Of a stretch of 64,000 bases of DNA, positions 62,502 through 64,000 are shown piece by piece; position 1 is the stretch's first letter; each line of letters starts with the position of its first letter. The stretch is from Candidatus Koribacter versatilis Ellin345 (lineage in GTDB: Bacteria; Acidobacteriota; Terriglobia; Terriglobales; Acidobacteriaceae). The notes below the pieces were generated by a model. That model searched no databases. It saw nothing but the letters and a program-made list of their open reading frames with translations, and was not told the origin of the DNA. The DNA lies in assembly GCF_000014005.1 (NCBI RefSeq), contig NC_008009.1:1984001-2048000 (forward strand), written 5' to 3'. The translations under genes and the position numbers were made by a program.

Positions 62502-64000
62502 ATGCCCAAGCGGCGACTGTCAGTCCTATTCGTGCTAACCGCCCTATTTTTCTTCAGCTCCAGCTTTTCATATGCCGGAGATGATATTCCGGAGGCGGCG
62601 TGGCGGCGACCCATCGGCGCGCCATTACAAAATGCCGGTGGCAAGAAGCCGGGATTACCAATTATTGACGACGGTTATTGGCAGGGCGCGCCAGTCGGTG
62701 GCTTTGGGGCTGGCACTTTTTCCCGAACCTATCGCGGAAATTTCGAACGCTGGCATGTGAAAGCGGGAATTCACAAATATCAGAATGTTCCGGCGAATCA
62801 GTTCGCAGTTTTCGCGCAAGCGGACGGCGATGCTGCGGTGGCGCAGGTGCTCTCCACGCAAAAGCCGGAGCATGGCGAGCTCTCTTCGTGGAATTGGACG
62901 TACCCGGTTGGCGCCGGCGACTACGCTGCGCTCTATCCGAAGTCCTGGTTTGCATACAAGTCGCCACAATTGCCGATTACTCTTACGCTCGAACAGTTTT
63001 CGCCGGTGATCCCCGATAACTACAAGGAATCCAGCTATCCGGTTGCGGTCTACAACTGGTACGTCACAAATCCTTCGCAGAAACGCGTGACGGTCTCGAT
63101 CCTGTTTTCGTGGACGAATATGGTCGGGTGGTTCCGCGATACGACAACGGGCTTCGGTGCGGCGCTGAATTCACAAGACATCAACCACTACAAATCTGAG
63201 GCGATAAAGTCGAGCCAGATGCAGGGCATCGTTTTCGATCGACTGCGCTCGGAGCCGGTTTCGGATGAGTGGGACGGCCAGTTCGCGATTGCTTCGCTTG
63301 CAGGAAGTGGCGTTGAAATTTCTTACCTGACGACGTATCGGCCCTCGGGTGACGGTTCGGACGTATGGACGCCGTTCGCGAAGGACGGGCGCTTGCCCAA
63401 CGTTGCGGCAGGGCTTGCCAGCAGCGGAGACTCGCTGGCTGGAGCGATCGCCGTTCGATTCACGTTGGCGCCCGGAGAAAAGCGGACGATTCCGATGGCG
63501 CTCGCCTGGGATCTGCCGTTCATTCAGTTCGGCTCGGGCCGTAAATGGGCGCGCCACTACACGCGTTTCTTCGATCGCTTCGGCACGAACGCCTGGAAAC
63601 TCGCGCGCACCGCGCTCGAGCAAGGGAATGACTGGAGCCGCCAGATTGATGCGTGGCAGAAGCCGTATATCAGCGATGAATCGAAGCCGCTTTGGTATCG
63701 TGGCATGCTCTTTAATGAGCTTTATGACCTTGTGGATGGCGGCACGATGTGGGCGCACGAAGTCGGCACGCCTGGCAATCCGCATCATCCCTCAGCGGTG
63801 AAGGACGATAGCTTCAGCTACCTCGAGTGCTTTGACTACGCTTATTACGGAACGCTCGACGTCCGCTTCTATGGATCGTTCCCACTCGCGAAGTTCTGGC
63901 CGGAGATCGAGAAGCAGGAGATGCGCGAGTATGCCGACACGATCCCGGAGAACATCGATCAGAAATACATCTGGGCTTGGAAGTCGGACAATGAACACAA
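62502..64000 (+). CDS. GH116 glucosylceramidase/beta-glucosidase-like protein, 3' end outside
   Basis: An ATG with CAGGAGAG upstream opens a frame that runs to the window end (at least 499 residues, no stop). It starts with a signal peptide (MPKRRLSVLFVLTALFFFSS). The GH116 (GBA2-like) N-terminal domain follows: GYWQGAPVGGFGAGTFSRTY-like opening residues, then YRGNFERWHVKAG, YPVGAGDYAALYPKSWFAYK and NYKESSYPVAVYNWYVTN. The C-terminal catalytic (alpha/alpha) domain starts near the end of the window. It likely hydrolyses beta-glucosides. The adjacent LacI genes may control it. Confidence 0.88.
   Translation, partial: MPKRRLSVLFVLTALFFFSSSFSYAGDDIPEAAWRRPIGAPLQNAGGKKPGLPIIDDGYWQGAPVGGFGAGTFSRTYRGNFERWHVKAGIHKYQNVPANQFAVFAQADGDAAVAQVLSTQKPEHGELSSWNWTYPVGAGDYAALYPKSWFAYKSPQLPITLTLEQFSPVIPDNYKESSYPVAVYNWYVTNPSQKRVTVSILFSWTNMVGWFRDTTTGFGAALNSQDINHYKSEAIKSSQMQGIVFDRLRSEPVSDEWDGQFAIASLAGSGVEISYLTTYRPSGDGSDVWTPFAKDGRLPNVAAGLASSGDSLAGAIAVRFTLAPGEKRTIPMALAWDLPFIQFGSGRKWARHYTRFFDRFGTNAWKLARTALEQGNDWSRQIDAWQKPYISDESKPLWYRGMLFNELYDLVDGGTMWAHEVGTPGNPHHPSAVKDDSFSYLECFDYAYYGTLDVRFYGSFPLAKFWPEIEKQEMREYADTIPENIDQKYIWAWKSDNEH

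Overview
The window looks like chromosomal DNA of a Gram-negative, flagellated, soil-type bacterium, most likely an Acidobacteriota member of the Koribacter/Terriglobia kind. That assignment is inference. It rests on a carboxypeptidase-domain TonB-dependent receptor, several FG-GAP/ASPIC-UnbV (CRTAC1-like) proteins, a lipase-maturation-factor gene, GH27 and GH116 glycosidases, LPS-export genes and many short palindromic dispersed repeats. No rRNA, tRNA or CRISPR array was recognised.

Layout. (1) 1-21570, minus strand: one long flagellar export/basal-body cluster (flgB-flgC-fliE-fliF-fliG-fliH-fliI-fliJ-fliK-flgD-flgE-fliN-fliO-fliP-fliQ-fliR-flhB-flhA-fliA-fliM-second fliN), headed by a sigma-54 activator and, before it, a sensor kinase, an OmpR-type regulator and a lone histidine-phosphoacceptor domain protein. 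(2) 21726-26607, plus strand: a giant LptC/LptA-like protein, LptB and RpoN. RpoN fits the sigma-54 activator in region 1. (3) 26699-29733, minus: a phytoene-dehydrogenase-like flavoprotein translationally coupled to a lipase maturation factor. (4) 29734-35271: an accessory region with repeat-rich non-coding DNA, then a three-gene unit (small zinc-ribbon-like protein, AlbA_2/Schlafen-domain protein, DUF6602-like PD-(D/E)XK nuclease candidate), then a secreted beta-helix protein. (5) 35749-43102: VOC protein, ribosome hibernation factor, DinB protein, a Cys-rich PAS chemoreceptor, manganese catalase and an orphan ModA, separated by palindromic and tandem repeats. (6) 43319-50466: two genes interrupted by an in-frame TGA that are best read as selenoproteins, one resembling iodothyronine deiodinase and one AhpD-like with a CxxU motif, with alpha-galactosidase, a TonB-dependent receptor and an amino-acid permease between them. 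(7) 50560-59949, plus: a run of TPR/FG-GAP/UnbV protein, pentaheme c-type cytochrome with TPRs, second CRTAC1-like protein and an amidase. (8) 59950-64000: two tandem LacI-family paralogues divergent from a GH116 glucosylceramidase-like gene that runs off the window.

The strongest discoveries are the two recoded TGA genes, each with a plausible SECIS hairpin directly 3' of the TGA. A gene caller would split both into 'pseudogene' fragments. The uncharacterised three-gene nuclease/AlbA_2 unit at 30673-33616 is the best candidate for a new, possibly defensive, system. Its function is not shown by the sequence.
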